In this document: piece by piece, positions 18,265-27,411 of the stretch
Numbering within the stretch: the stretch's first letter is position 1
Layout: each line of letters opens with the position of its first letter
Source of the DNA: JAZKDW01 sp040387375
GTDB lineage: Bacteria; Pseudomonadota; Gammaproteobacteria; Burkholderiales; Burkholderiaceae_D
NCBI GenBank assembly: GCA_040387375.1
Contig: JAZKDW010000001.1
Coordinates: forward strand, 59,629 to 123,628
Length of the DNA: 64,000 nt
Reading direction: 5' to 3'
Program-made: the position numbers and the translations under genes
Notes under the pieces: generated by a model
Told to the model about the DNA's origin: nothing
Databases searched by the model: none
What the model saw: only the letters and a program-made list of their open reading frames with translations

Positions 18265-18419
18265 TGCGGGTCGCTCATGCAGGAAACTGCTGGCGTCCGG
18301 GATGAATGATAGCGGTCTCCCCGGCACAGGAAACAATGTTGCCAATCGACCCGGACATTTACATTTCTTCCGGGACCATTGTGGAACTTGAATTCGAGCG
18401 CACTTTCTAATCTGAAGAC

Positions 18420-18448
18420 CTGAAATTGTGACGCCGTCACAATTTCAG
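18420..18448. promoter_or_regulatory. Perfect 29-bp palindrome (CRP/FNR-like words)
   Basis: CTGAAATTGTGACG, one central C, then its exact reverse complement. The core TGTGA-N5-TCACA resembles a CRP-type site but with a 5-nt rather than the classical 6-nt spacer. It lies 140 bp before the diguanylate cyclase start, in a normal operator range. No T-run follows, so a terminator is unlikely. Confidence 0.5.
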
Positions 18449-18537
18449 CCATGTGCATCGTGTCCGCCACTTGATTGCTGGTTTTCAAAACACAGACAGG
18501 CAGCCGGCTTTGTTGGAGCGTGGATTTGTTCGTGCGT

Positions 18538-18557
18538 AAGTAATGTGAAGTAATGTG
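18538..18557. repeat. Tandem 10-bp direct repeat before a diguanylate cyclase
   Basis: AAGTAATGTG is repeated exactly twice head to tail, one helical turn apart, 30 bp upstream of the ATG at 18588. It falls where a promoter-proximal site or untranslated leader would be. Confidence 0.5.
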
Positions 18558-18587
18558 ACCCAGCGTTTAACCGGCGTGTAAAAATCA

Positions 18588-20201
18588 ATGATTAATGAAA
18601 TGAGCGACCATTTCGTTCAGTTTTATGAAAATGATGATGTTCTCATCGATGAGGTGGCTCTATTTATCGGCTCCGGCCTGGAGGCTGGCCATGCCGGCAT
18701 TGTGATTGCGAGCAGAGCGCATCTGGACCTGCTTGAACAACGACTGCAAGGGCACCTCCCGGTTAAAAAAACGCGCGGCCGCGGCACTTCGTATACCGCG
18801 CTCGATGCCACCGACACGTTATCGAAATTCATGATCGACGGATGGCCGGATGAAAGACGGTTTACGACGGTCATTGGTGGCGTGATCCGGCGTGTATCAC
18901 ATGGCGGCATGTTGCACGTACGGGCGTTTGGTGAAATGGTGGCCGAGTTGTATGCACAGGGTAACCATGAAGCCGCGATTCGTCTTGAGGCCTTGTGGAA
19001 CGACCTGGCGGAGCGTTATTCGTTTTCCCTCTTGTGCGCGTACCCGATCAATGCCTTTTCCGCAGTAGAACACCAACAGCGATTCGATGATATCTGCTGC
19101 GCGCACGCGCGGGTCGTGTCGGCGGAAAGAGCGCATGCATCTCCGCACGAACTGCACCGCAGTATTGCAAGCTTGCAGCAAAAGACGGCGGCGCTGGAGC
19201 ATCAAATTGCACAACATAAAAGTGCAGATGCCCGCGAGCTGCAACGCCATGCAGACTCGCGCGGAAAAAATGCGGGGCAGGATGCGCACCACCGATTGCA
19301 TTCAACCGCCCTGGGTTCTTATTTGCCGGAGCGCGCAATTGAAGCCAGCGCCAATGCGATCCTGATCGCAAGTGCGACGGAGCAGGATCATCCTATCGAG
19401 TACGTCAACTCCGCGTATGAAAGAATGACGGGCGAGTCCGCAGAGGTGGTGCTGGGGCAGAGCTTGCGGCGGCTTTATGGCACTGAGCCCGAGCAGATTG
19501 GCATCATTGAAATCGAAGCCGCGATGAAAGAGAAGCGTGAAGGTCATGCGATATTGAGCGCCTACCACCGGGATGGCACGCGGTACTGGAGCGATATTCA
19601 TATCGCTCCTATCAAGGACGATGACGGTGACGTGCGCCACTTCGTGGTCATGCAATACGATATTACCGCGGGCAAGAAGTATGAGGCCGAACTCGAGACC
19701 CAGGCAAATCATGACCACCTGACCGGCCTTGCAAACCGCAATCTGCTGGACGACCGCTTGCGCCAGGCGATCGATTACGCTGCCCGTTATTCCAGGCGGG
19801 TATGTGTTGTGTTCGTCGACCTCGATAATTTCAAGGTCATCAACGATACGATGGGACATCAGGCCGGCGACATGGTATTGCAGGAAGTCGGCAGGCGCCT
19901 GCAATCCACCGTACGGGAAGTTGACACGGTTGCGCGTACCGGCGGCGATGAATTTGTCCTGATACTGCCGGAACTAAACGAAGAGCGCGTAGAGCATCGC
20001 GTGCTGCAACGCATCGCCAATGCGGTCAGTCGTCCCTTGCGTTTGGTTGATACGGAATTGACTATCACTTGCAGCATGGGTGCTGCGTATTATCCGCTCG
20101 ATGGCGAGACGCCGAATGCCGTGCTCGCGCATGCGGATGTAGCAATGTATCGCGCCAAGCAGGGCGGGCGCAACGACTTGCAGTTTTTCAGCACGCATTA
20201 A
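18588..20201 (+). CDS. MEDS-PAS-GGDEF diguanylate cyclase
   Basis: 537 residues. Residues ~5-165 fit the MEDS (DcmR-like) sensory domain (HFVQFYENDDVLIDEVALFIGSGLEAGHAG). A PAS domain follows at ~240-370 (IEYVNSAYERMTGESAEVVL, GTRYWSDIHIAPIKDDDGDV). A GGDEF domain occupies ~375-535 with an intact RTGGDEF active site and an I-site RxxD (REVD) five residues before it, so it should make c-di-GMP from two GTP and be product-inhibited. There is no transmembrane segment, so sensing is cytosolic. No good ribosome site precedes ATG 18588. It is monocistronic as far as can be seen and lies just upstream of siaABCD. Confidence 0.9.
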   Translation: MINEMSDHFVQFYENDDVLIDEVALFIGSGLEAGHAGIVIASRAHLDLLEQRLQGHLPVKKTRGRGTSYTALDATDTLSKFMIDGWPDERRFTTVIGGVIRRVSHGGMLHVRAFGEMVAELYAQGNHEAAIRLEALWNDLAERYSFSLLCAYPINAFSAVEHQQRFDDICCAHARVVSAERAHASPHELHRSIASLQQKTAALEHQIAQHKSADARELQRHADSRGKNAGQDAHHRLHSTALGSYLPERAIEASANAILIASATEQDHPIEYVNSAYERMTGESAEVVLGQSLRRLYGTEPEQIGIIEIEAAMKEKREGHAILSAYHRDGTRYWSDIHIAPIKDDDGDVRHFVVMQYDITAGKKYEAELETQANHDHLTGLANRNLLDDRLRQAIDYAARYSRRVCVVFVDLDNFKVINDTMGHQAGDMVLQEVGRRLQSTVREVDTVARTGGDEFVLILPELNEERVEHRVLQRIANAVSRPLRLVDTELTITCSMGAAYYPLDGETPNAVLAHADVAMYRAKQGGRNDLQFFSTH

Positions 20202-20606
20202 GTGCTCATCCCAGCAGTTCCAAACCGGCCTGCCGGTGTCCCGGCAATACTCCTCATGAGTCAAGCAATTCGGTCATTGCGGGCGATGTCATCGTGACGC
20301 TGTCGGACCCGGGCCATGCCTGAATGATAATTTCCCCCCCGCGTTCGACGCTGGTTCTGCTTTCGTGGCGCTTCACAGGAAGAACCAGCTAGCCACCTGA
20401 CATCGATCAAAAATCCATCCGAGCAGTGTTGCTATAAATAAATTTATTTGCGCATTGCCACAATGACTGTCAAAATTTGTCTTTTCCCGTGTTTGCATGA
20501 CGGACAGCCGTTGACGAATGTTCTTATGAACCTCTCTGCAGTTGATCAGACAATCACGAATTGCATCGATTCAGTCTGTAAACAGGTCGTTTCCGGAGAA
20601 TAAAAA
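20202..20606. other. Intergenic region before siaA
   Basis: 405 bp with no gene. An inverted repeat with 9-bp arms (GCTGGTTCT at 20350-20358, AGAACCAGC at 20381-20389) could form a long-loop hairpin. The stretch 20400-20600 is AT-rich and should hold the siaA promoter, but I cannot identify clean boxes. Confidence 0.5.
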
Positions 20607-22595
20607 GTGCGTGCATTAGGGCTTCGCGGCAAGTCGGTTCTTGCGCTGTTTTTCACCGCCGTCCTTGTATTGCTGGTTGCCGGCATTGCCGGCATCCAGG
20701 CGGTCGACTCGATGCGCACCCATCTGGGCACTGCATTCACAGTCAATTTCACCTTGCTCAATCGCGAGCGGATCCTTGCGCCGGTCAGCCGCGAACTCGC
20801 GCTGTCGCGGCGGCTGGCCGGTTCGCAGGTGATACGCCAATGGTTTCTCGACGAGAGCAGCGAGGACAAGAAAACCCTGGCCATGCAGGAAGCCGAAAGT
20901 TTCCGTTCGGATTTCGCTGACCACTCGTATTTTCTGGTGTCCGCGTTGTCAGGAAATTATTATTTCAATGATGTCAAGTCGCCCTTCAGCAGCGCGCCCC
21001 GTTCTCAGCTCAAGGCCGGCAACGCCAACGACAAGTGGTTTTTCACCACCATGGCAGGGCCGAATCGCTTCAATATCAATGTCGACCTTCAGGTCGCGCT
21101 CAACCTGACCAAAGTCTGGTTCAACATCATGATGATGGACGGCGAGCGCCGGATCGGCCTGGCCGGCACCGGACTCGACCTGTCGACGTTCCTGCAGGAC
21201 TTCATTGGCAGCCTGCAGCCAGGCGTGACACCGATGATCGTCAATGAATATGGCGCGATCCAGGCGCATCCGGATCAAAAGCTGATTGCATTGAATTCGG
21301 CCTCCAAAGAAGCGGACCACGCACATTCGCTGTTCGGCCTGCTGCAAAAATCCGGCGATGCCGCCGCTGCGCGCGCAGCGCTGACAGCCGCAGCCAGCAA
21401 ACCAGGCAGCGCCGAAACGTTTTATGCGCAGATGCAGGGCAAACGTCAGTTGATAGCCGTGTCCTACATCCCGGAACTGAAATGGCATGTATTGACCGCG
21501 GTAGACCTCGGCTCCGCCAAGGTCATCGATCCCGGCCTGCTGAGCAAAATCGCCGCGATCGTGGCCGCGCTGCTGGGTCTGGCGGCGCTCGGATTTGTGT
21601 ATGCGGTCAACCGCGTGGTGCTCAAACCGCTGCGGCAACTCCAGCAGTCGGCGCAGAAGATCTCTGCGGGCAATTATTCGGTCGCGCTGCCCGCCGCGCG
21701 CAATGATGAAATCGGCGATCTGACCGCTGCCTTCGCGTCGATGGCGGACAAGGTACGCCGTCACACCGAAGAGCTGGAAGATACCGTGCGCGAGCGCACT
21801 TCCGAACTGGTGCTCGCCAACAAGGACATGGCCAGCGCGCATAAAAAAATCAGCGACTCGATTTCCTACGCCAGTCTGATACAGCGCGCGATCCTTCCGG
21901 ACCGCCAGCTGTCATCCGCATTGGGCGCCAACCATTTCGTGCTGTGGCAACCACGCGATGTGGTCGGCGGCGACTTCTATGTTTACCGTGAAGTGGAGGG
22001 CGGTTGCCTGCTGGGGCTGGCCGATTGCGCGGGACACGGCGTTCCCGGCGCCTTCATGACCATGCTGGCGCGCGCCGCGATCGATCAGGCCATCGACGAA
22101 GCCGGCGCCGCCGACCCGGCCGGCATCCTCTCGCGCACCGATCAGGCGATCCGCTCGATGCTGCACGCCGATAACCGGCAACGCGACATTGCCACCAATA
22201 TGGACGCCGGTTTTGTGTATATTGATTACGTGGCGCGCCGGGTCACCTTCTCCGGCGCCAGGATCGCGCTGACCTGGTGTGATGGCGTTGAAGTCGGCTC
22301 CATCCGTGGCAGCCGCCGCGCCGTCGGCGACCGCTATGCGGGGGAATACAAGAACGAGACTGCCGAACTCGATGCCACCCGCACCTTTTATCTGACGACA
22401 GACGGTTTTCTTGATCAGGCCGGCGGCGACAAGGGATATGGTTTCGGCAACGCGCGTTTTGCCGACATGCTGCGACTGCATGCCAACCGTCCTCTTGATG
22501 AACAGAGCACCGCCTTCGCTTCCACCCTGACCGCCTATCAGGGCGCTCATCCGCAACGGGACGATATTACAATCCTGTGTTTCCGATTCGGCTAA
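20607..22595 (+). CDS. siaA: SiaA-like membrane PP2C phosphatase
   Basis: 662 residues, matching P. aeruginosa SiaA in length and architecture: an N-terminal membrane helix (LALFFTAVLVLLVAGIAGI), a large periplasmic sensor region (~35-305), a second helix (IAAIVAALLGLAALGFVYAV, near 315), HAMP (~335-390), and a cytosolic PP2C/SpoIIE-type phosphatase (~420-660) with metal-binding VVGGDFYVY and LADCAGHGVPGAFMT. In P. aeruginosa SiaA dephosphorylates SiaC and thereby activates the cyclase SiaD. The start is GTG with GGAG 8 nt upstream. It heads a four-gene operon in the order siaA-siaB-siaC-siaD. Confidence 0.9.
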   Translation: MRALGLRGKSVLALFFTAVLVLLVAGIAGIQAVDSMRTHLGTAFTVNFTLLNRERILAPVSRELALSRRLAGSQVIRQWFLDESSEDKKTLAMQEAESFRSDFADHSYFLVSALSGNYYFNDVKSPFSSAPRSQLKAGNANDKWFFTTMAGPNRFNINVDLQVALNLTKVWFNIMMMDGERRIGLAGTGLDLSTFLQDFIGSLQPGVTPMIVNEYGAIQAHPDQKLIALNSASKEADHAHSLFGLLQKSGDAAAARAALTAAASKPGSAETFYAQMQGKRQLIAVSYIPELKWHVLTAVDLGSAKVIDPGLLSKIAAIVAALLGLAALGFVYAVNRVVLKPLRQLQQSAQKISAGNYSVALPAARNDEIGDLTAAFASMADKVRRHTEELEDTVRERTSELVLANKDMASAHKKISDSISYASLIQRAILPDRQLSSALGANHFVLWQPRDVVGGDFYVYREVEGGCLLGLADCAGHGVPGAFMTMLARAAIDQAIDEAGAADPAGILSRTDQAIRSMLHADNRQRDIATNMDAGFVYIDYVARRVTFSGARIALTWCDGVEVGSIRGSRRAVGDRYAGEYKNETAELDATRTFYLTTDGFLDQAGGDKGYGFGNARFADMLRLHANRPLDEQSTAFASTLTAYQGAHPQRDDITILCFRFG

Positions 22596-22610
22596 TCTTC
22601 TGGAGCCCCC

Positions 22611-23153
22611 ATGGATGCAATTGACCTTTTCACTTTGCAGCAGACGTACAATCAGCAGCGGATCATGTTATGTTTTAACGGACCGCTGACAAAAAGCCTG
22701 ATCGAAGAAATCGGCGATGCGCTGCGCAATTATCTGCAGCGCGAGAATGCAACCGCCTCGTCGTCGATGGATGTCTTTGCCGCCTACATCGAACTGACGC
22801 AAAATATCCGTCACTACGCCAGCAGGAAGGGATGGAACGAAAGCGAAGCAATCGCCACCGTGATCATCGCCCGCGATACGGAAGGGCGTTATGTCGTCTC
22901 CGCCGGGAATCTGCTCGACGCTGATGACGGACGCCGTCTCGAGGCGCACGTCAATGAACTGGCAACGATGGACAAGAACACATTGAAGGCGCAATACAAG
23001 GAGCAGCTGCGCAAGCCGCGCGACGCCGGCCTGAGCAGCGGCGCCGGCCTGGGTTTGATCGACATGGCGCGCAAGGCTTCGGAACCGCTTGCCTGCTCAT
23101 TGCGCATACTGGACCACGGCAGGGCATTCATCAGCCTGCGCGTCGTGATGTAA
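22611..23153 (+). CDS. siaB: SiaB-like protein kinase
   Basis: 180 residues, the size of SiaB, the kinase that phosphorylates SiaC in the P. aeruginosa Sia system and antagonises SiaA. Visible: YIELTQNIRHYASRKGW (an N-box-like helix with Asn as in GHKL/anti-sigma kinases) and LSSGAGLGLIDMARKAS (glycine-rich ATP-lid-like motif) near residues 140-156. It starts 15 nt after siaA with a GGAGCCCCC leader. Family assignment rests on operon order and length together with these motifs. Confidence 0.85.
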   Translation: MDAIDLFTLQQTYNQQRIMLCFNGPLTKSLIEEIGDALRNYLQRENATASSSMDVFAAYIELTQNIRHYASRKGWNESEAIATVIIARDTEGRYVVSAGNLLDADDGRRLEAHVNELATMDKNTLKAQYKEQLRKPRDAGLSSGAGLGLIDMARKASEPLACSLRILDHGRAFISLRVVM

Positions 23154-23180
23154 CTGGCACCGCACCAAAGGACATTCATA

Positions 23181-23561
23181 ATGGAAAATTTGAGAATCGA
23201 AGGCACGCAATCCACGCCGGGTATTTTTTGCGATGGCGCCGCAGGCACAGTGGAAATGCGCGGCGACTCCTATCCGGAAAACTCGTTTGAGCTTTTTTCG
23301 CCGGTGCTCGGCTGGATCGAAGCCTTTCTTGGCAACAGCGACCGGCAGCTCAGCTTCGAGCTGCATCTGCTGTACCTCAATACAAGCAGCGTCAAGGCGA
23401 TGATGGACATTTTCGACATGCTGGAAGAAGCGCATCGCAAGGGCCGCGGTGTTGCCGTCAACTGGTATTACGACCAGCAGAATGAAAGGGTAGGGGAGCT
23501 GGCAGAGGAATTCAGGGAAGACTGCACTTTTCCGTTCAACATCGTTCACCACGTGGAATGA
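23181..23561 (+). CDS. siaC: SiaC-like regulatory phosphoprotein
   Basis: 126 residues, identical in length to the described SiaC family (DUF1987). The sequence LYLNTSSVKAMMDIFDMLEEA carries Thr68, the same residue number as the phosphorylated threonine reported for P. aeruginosa SiaC. Unphosphorylated SiaC binds and stimulates the diguanylate cyclase SiaD. The gene overlaps the start of siaD by 4 nt, fitting stoichiometric co-expression of the partners. Confidence 0.9.
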   Translation: MENLRIEGTQSTPGIFCDGAAGTVEMRGDSYPENSFELFSPVLGWIEAFLGNSDRQLSFELHLLYLNTSSVKAMMDIFDMLEEAHRKGRGVAVNWYYDQQNERVGELAEEFREDCTFPFNIVHHVE

Positions 23562-24361
23562 CCATGCGCGACGGCGGCCAACTGGAAGCAACGATCGAAG
23601 CCTTGCTGGCGGATGAATCCTATCGGGACCATCCGATGCGCGAGGCGCTGGATGCGCTATACAAGGTGTTTCAGAGCCAGGTCCATCAGGTTGAACGCAT
23701 CGCGCATATTTCCGACCGCTACCAGAGCGTTGCGCGCCAGACCAATCTGACATTGAGCGAGCGTTACAGCAAGCAGATGCGGCAACTGGGGAAGATCGCC
23801 CGCATCTCCGACCGTTATCAATTGATGATGCGCGATCTCAATGATGCGTTGAAGGCGGCGTCGACGACAGACCCGCTGACCGGCATCGGCAACCGGCGCA
23901 TGCTGGTCGAGCGCCTGAAATCAGAAATGGCCAGGTCGCAACGGGTCAGCCGCCCGCTGGCCGTCGCGATTGCCGACGTCGACCGTTTCAAGAGCGTCAA
24001 CGACACCTTCGGCCATGACGCCGGCGACAAGGCGCTGACGGAAATTGCGCGCACGATCGACGCCAACATCCGCGAATACGACTGCTGCGGACGCTGGGGC
24101 GGCGAAGAATTCCTGATCATCATGCCGGAGATATCCGTCACCGAAGGTTTGCTGATCATCGAGCGTGTGCGCCTGGCGCTGGACGATCTGGACGTCAGCA
24201 TCGCCGATCAGCGCATCGAGTTGTCGGCCAGCTTCGGCATCGCGCAGTACAATCCCGGCGAATCGATGTCCGACCTCATCAATCGCGCCGACGCCGCACT
24301 GTACGCGGCCAAACACGCCGGCCGCAACCAGGTGAAAATCGCCGCATCGAACATGACATGA
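23558..24361 (+). CDS. siaD: SiaD-like diguanylate cyclase
   Basis: 267 residues. The N-terminal ~105 residues are helical and include a duplicated segment (IAHISDRYQSVARQTNLTLSERYSKQ and IARISDRYQLMMRDLNDAL), probably the SiaC-binding stalk. The GGDEF domain (~110-265) has a GGEEF active site (GRWGGEEF) and an RxxD I-site (REYD) five residues before it. The ATG overlaps the siaC stop. Output is c-di-GMP, controlling aggregation and biofilm formation in the characterised system. The repeat-bearing region 24458-24670 follows it. Confidence 0.9.
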   Translation: MTMRDGGQLEATIEALLADESYRDHPMREALDALYKVFQSQVHQVERIAHISDRYQSVARQTNLTLSERYSKQMRQLGKIARISDRYQLMMRDLNDALKAASTTDPLTGIGNRRMLVERLKSEMARSQRVSRPLAVAIADVDRFKSVNDTFGHDAGDKALTEIARTIDANIREYDCCGRWGGEEFLIIMPEISVTEGLLIIERVRLALDDLDVSIADQRIELSASFGIAQYNPGESMSDLINRADAALYAAKHAGRNQVKIAASNMT

Positions 24362-24457
24362 CACTCTCCGCCCGCAATCAGGAAATCGCCGACCGGCGGT
24401 GCGGATCGTCGGCTAACGTCCATGCGGCGTAGCGGTCATGCCTGGTGGGGGCGGCAT

Positions 24458-24670
24458 GAAGACATCGTGATGCGAGCTCAGTCTGGATTCCGCATTCGCG
24501 AGAATGACGTTAGTAATTGAGACGATATCCCTTCTTACCACCGTCGTTCCCGCGCAGGGTGAAGCAGGGGTTTCGTGAGGCATTGCCTCACGCCTGCGTA
24601 ACGGCACAGGCTTGCAAGCCTGTGTGCGCGCTGCAGGCGGGAACCCATAACCCGCTCGCACGGGTAAAAC
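24458..24670 (+). repeat. Composite dispersed repeat, copy R1
   Basis: Outer frame: a GACATCGTGA-type left part, a degenerate GGATTCC/GAATGACG box near 24485-24510, then CCGTCGTTCCC, a ~90-bp hairpin module, and GGGAACCCATAACCCG. The module holds GAAGCAGGGGTTTC, palindrome 1 (24575-24591, GTGAGGCATTGCCTCAC), GCCTGCGTAACGG, and palindrome 2 (24605-24624, CACAGGCTTGCAAGCCTGTG). Copies R2 (47398) and R3 (63770) share the frame but have different palindrome arms. It occupies almost all of the gap between siaD and fahA, which converge here. Confidence 0.8.
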
Positions 24671-24681
24671 GTCGATATCCG

Positions 24682-26004
24682 TCAGACTTGGCGCGCCGGC
24701 AACAGGGTGCCGCTCACTTCTCCAAAACCGATGCGCGCCGCGCCCGGCTTCTGCGCCCAGCCGCGCATGACGATGGTGTCGCCATCTTCGACAAAGGTGC
24801 GGCTTTCGCCGTTGGACAGCACAATCGCCTCTTTGCCGCCCTTGCTCAATTCCAGCAGCGAGCCGGCTTCTTCCGCACCCGGACCGGACTGGGTGCCTGA
24901 ACCGAGCAGGTCGCCGGGCTGCAGATTGCAGCCGTTGATGGTGTGGTGGGTAACCATCTGCGACACGGTCCAGTAGGAATCGCGGAAGTTCGACTGCGCC
25001 AGCGCTTGCGGCGCTGTTGTGCTGTCGCGCATCTTCTGTGTCTGAATCAGCACCTGCAGCGTGATATCGAATGCGCCCGACTGCCGCAACGCGGCCGAAT
25101 CGAGGTACTGCAGCGGCTGCGGATCGGCGGCGTCGCGCGTCCACGGTGCGCGATACGGCGCCAATGCTTCCAGCGTGACGATCCACGGCGAAATCGTCGA
25201 GGCGAAATTCTTGGCCAGGAAGGGGCCCAGCGGCTGGTATTCCCAGGCCTGCACGTCACGCGCCGACCAGTCATTCAACAGGCACAACCCGAATACATTC
25301 CGTTCGGCCTGCGCCAGCGGAACGGCGTCGCCAAGCGTATTGCCGCTGCCGATGAAAATGCCGACTTCGAGTTCGTAATCGATGCGTTTACTTGGCGCCA
25401 GCACCGGCTCGTCGGCGGCCGGCAATTTGATTTGAGAGACCGGCCGGCGGAATTGCTGGCCCGAGATGCCTATCGATGAGACGCGGCCGTGGTAACCGAT
25501 CGGCACCCATTTATAGTTGGGCAGCAAAGGATTATCGGGGCGGAATAATTTGCCGACTGCGGTCGCGTGGTGAATCGAGGTATAAAAATCGGTGTAGTCG
25601 CCGATCCGCGCCGGCAACGCATATTCGGCGTCGCCTTGCGCCACCAGCGCCGCCTTCAGCGGCTGCGCATCGCTGCGCAGCAGGCGCGACAGCGCCAGCC
25701 GCAATGCGGACCATGCCGGCGCGCCCAGCGCCATCAAACCATTCAGGTTGTCGGCGCTGGCCGCTGCGGCCGCGTCCCGGGTCAGCGCGTCGAACGCATC
25801 GAAGGCGCCGGCCGCGCGTGCGGCGCCGACATCCAGGATCTGGTCGCCGATGGCGACGCCGACACGAAACGGCTGTTGCGTCCCCTTGACCCGAAACACG
25901 CCGTAGGGCAGGTTCTGGATCGGGAAATCGCAATCCGCACGATTGGCGGAATCGACCCAGCTCGTCAGGCCGATGGCGTGGGTCTCGTTGAGGATGTCAT
26001 TCAT
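24682..26004 (-). CDS. fahA: Fumarylacetoacetase
   Basis: 440 residues, the length of FAH. It hydrolyses fumarylacetoacetate to fumarate and acetoacetate, the last step of tyrosine/homogentisate breakdown. The FAH signature KWVPIGYHGRVSSIGISGQQ with catalytic His, the metal ligands in DYELEVGIFIGSGNTLG, LLNDWSARDVQAWEYQPLGPF, and GSGTQSG are present. ATG 26004 overlaps the hmgA stop (ATGA) and has GGAG 5 nt upstream; the longer frame reaching 26046 would run into hmgA. Translation is coupled to hmgA. Confidence 0.95.
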   Translation of the reverse strand: MNDILNETHAIGLTSWVDSANRADCDFPIQNLPYGVFRVKGTQQPFRVGVAIGDQILDVGAARAAGAFDAFDALTRDAAAAASADNLNGLMALGAPAWSALRLALSRLLRSDAQPLKAALVAQGDAEYALPARIGDYTDFYTSIHHATAVGKLFRPDNPLLPNYKWVPIGYHGRVSSIGISGQQFRRPVSQIKLPAADEPVLAPSKRIDYELEVGIFIGSGNTLGDAVPLAQAERNVFGLCLLNDWSARDVQAWEYQPLGPFLAKNFASTISPWIVTLEALAPYRAPWTRDAADPQPLQYLDSAALRQSGAFDITLQVLIQTQKMRDSTTAPQALAQSNFRDSYWTVSQMVTHHTINGCNLQPGDLLGSGTQSGPGAEEAGSLLELSKGGKEAIVLSNGESRTFVEDGDTIVMRGWAQKPGAARIGFGEVSGTLLPARQV

Positions 26005-27314
26005 TTTTGCTCCGGATTGAAATGTTTGGGGAGGTCCATCCAGCATTCGAAATAATTCGCCTGCAATTGCGCCGACTCCAGCGCCAGGCGGGTCGGCCGG
26101 ATCACATGCCGGGTCTCGAACATGAATGCCATGCCGCCGTCGACTTTGTGCGGTTTGCTGGTGTCCGCGTTGCTGGCTTTCTCAAAGGTCGCTGCGTCTG
26201 GGCCGTGTCCGCTCATGCAGTTATGCAGACTGGCGCCGCCGGGGCTGAACCCCTTGGCCTTGGCATCATATTCGCCATTGATCAGGCCCATGAATTCACT
26301 GGCAATGTTGCGATGATACCAAGGCGGGCGGAAGGTATTTTCGCCGGCCAGCCAGCGTGGCGGGAAGAGGGCAAAATCGATCGTGTCCACGCCCGGCGTG
26401 TCGGACACCGATTGCAATACCAGGAAAATCGACGGATCGGGATGGTCGAAGCTGATGGACCCCATCGTATTGAAAAGCCGCAGGTCGTATTTGTACGGCG
26501 CAAAATTGCCATGCCATGCCACCACATCGAGCGGCGAATGGCCGAGGTCGGCCTGCCACAGGTTGCCCATGAACTTCGCGACCAGCTTGAACTCGCCTTC
26601 AAGATCTTCATACCACGCCGTCGGCGTCTGGAAATCGCGCGGATTGGCAAGACCGTTGGAACCGATCACGCCCAGGTCCGGCAGCCGGAATGGGGCGCCG
26701 AAGTTTTCACAGACATAACCGCGCGCGGACTCGTCTAGCAACTCGACCTTGAAGCGCACGCCGCGCGGAATCACGACGATTTCCTGCGGGCCGGCATCGA
26801 TCAGGCCCATTTCGGTCAGGAAGCGCAGGCGGCCTTGCTGCGGCACGATCAGCAGTTCCCCGTCGGCGTTATAGAAATAACGCTGTTGCATCGAGCGGTT
26901 GGCTGTGTACATGTGAATCCCGATACCGCTCTGCGCGGCCGGGTCGCCATTACCGGCCAGCGTCACCAGACCATCGATAAAATCGACGGCGGCGCCATCC
27001 GCGGGGAGCGGCAGCGGGTCCCAGCGCAGCTGATTGGGCGGCGTCGCAACCGCGCCGAACTCGCTGGTCAGCGTACCGTTGCCGATCTGCGTGAAGGGTT
27101 TGTGCACGGCGCCGGGGCGAATGCGATACAGCCAGGTGCGCCTGTTATTGTGGCGCGGCGCGGTGAATGCCGAGCCCGACAACTGCTCGGCGTATAAACC
27201 ATAGGGACACTTCTGCGGCGAGTTGCGGCCGTGCGGCAGCGCGCCGGGCAGCGCTTCGGTGGCAAATTCGTTGGCAAAACCGCTTTGATATTTCAGGCTC
27301 GATTGTTCGCTCAT
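26001..27314 (-). CDS. hmgA: Homogentisate 1,2-dioxygenase
   Basis: 437 residues. This non-haem iron enzyme opens the homogentisate ring to maleylacetoacetate. The family start YQSGFANEFATEALPGALP is recognisable, as are the iron-site region (ASLHNCMSGHGPDAATFEKA) and PFKYDLRLFNTMGSISFDHPDPS-type core (here APYKYDLRLFNT). The frame is open to 27425, but ATG 27314 has GGAG 7 nt upstream and matches the known start of homologues. A maleylacetoacetate isomerase gene is not adjacent; a GST-family gene at 34274 is distant and of a different type. Expression is probably governed by the IclR protein coded upstream and the tandem palindrome at 27412-27459. Confidence 0.95.
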   Translation of the reverse strand: MSEQSSLKYQSGFANEFATEALPGALPHGRNSPQKCPYGLYAEQLSGSAFTAPRHNNRRTWLYRIRPGAVHKPFTQIGNGTLTSEFGAVATPPNQLRWDPLPLPADGAAVDFIDGLVTLAGNGDPAAQSGIGIHMYTANRSMQQRYFYNADGELLIVPQQGRLRFLTEMGLIDAGPQEIVVIPRGVRFKVELLDESARGYVCENFGAPFRLPDLGVIGSNGLANPRDFQTPTAWYEDLEGEFKLVAKFMGNLWQADLGHSPLDVVAWHGNFAPYKYDLRLFNTMGSISFDHPDPSIFLVLQSVSDTPGVDTIDFALFPPRWLAGENTFRPPWYHRNIASEFMGLINGEYDAKAKGFSPGGASLHNCMSGHGPDAATFEKASNADTSKPHKVDGGMAFMFETRHVIRPTRLALESAQLQANYFECWMDLPKHFNPEQK

Positions 27315-27411
27315 GGCCATGCTCCATCGGGAAGTTGTAGACGCGTCCGGCGCCGCCGGCATCTGATCAATTGGTACCCCGATGGTAGAGTCCGCCGCGC
27401 TGGCCGGGCAA

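Larger units (their letters stand above)
18265..18587. other. Intergenic leader with palindrome and tandem repeat
   Basis: 323 bp without a gene, AT-richer than the surroundings. It carries a perfect odd palindrome (18420-18448) and a 10-bp tandem repeat (18538-18557), both listed separately, upstream of a diguanylate cyclase gene. Confidence 0.6.

Noticed and set aside
18420..18448. Classical CRP site
   Set aside because: The TGTGA and TCACA halves are 5 nt apart instead of 6, so I list it only as a CRP/FNR-like palindrome.
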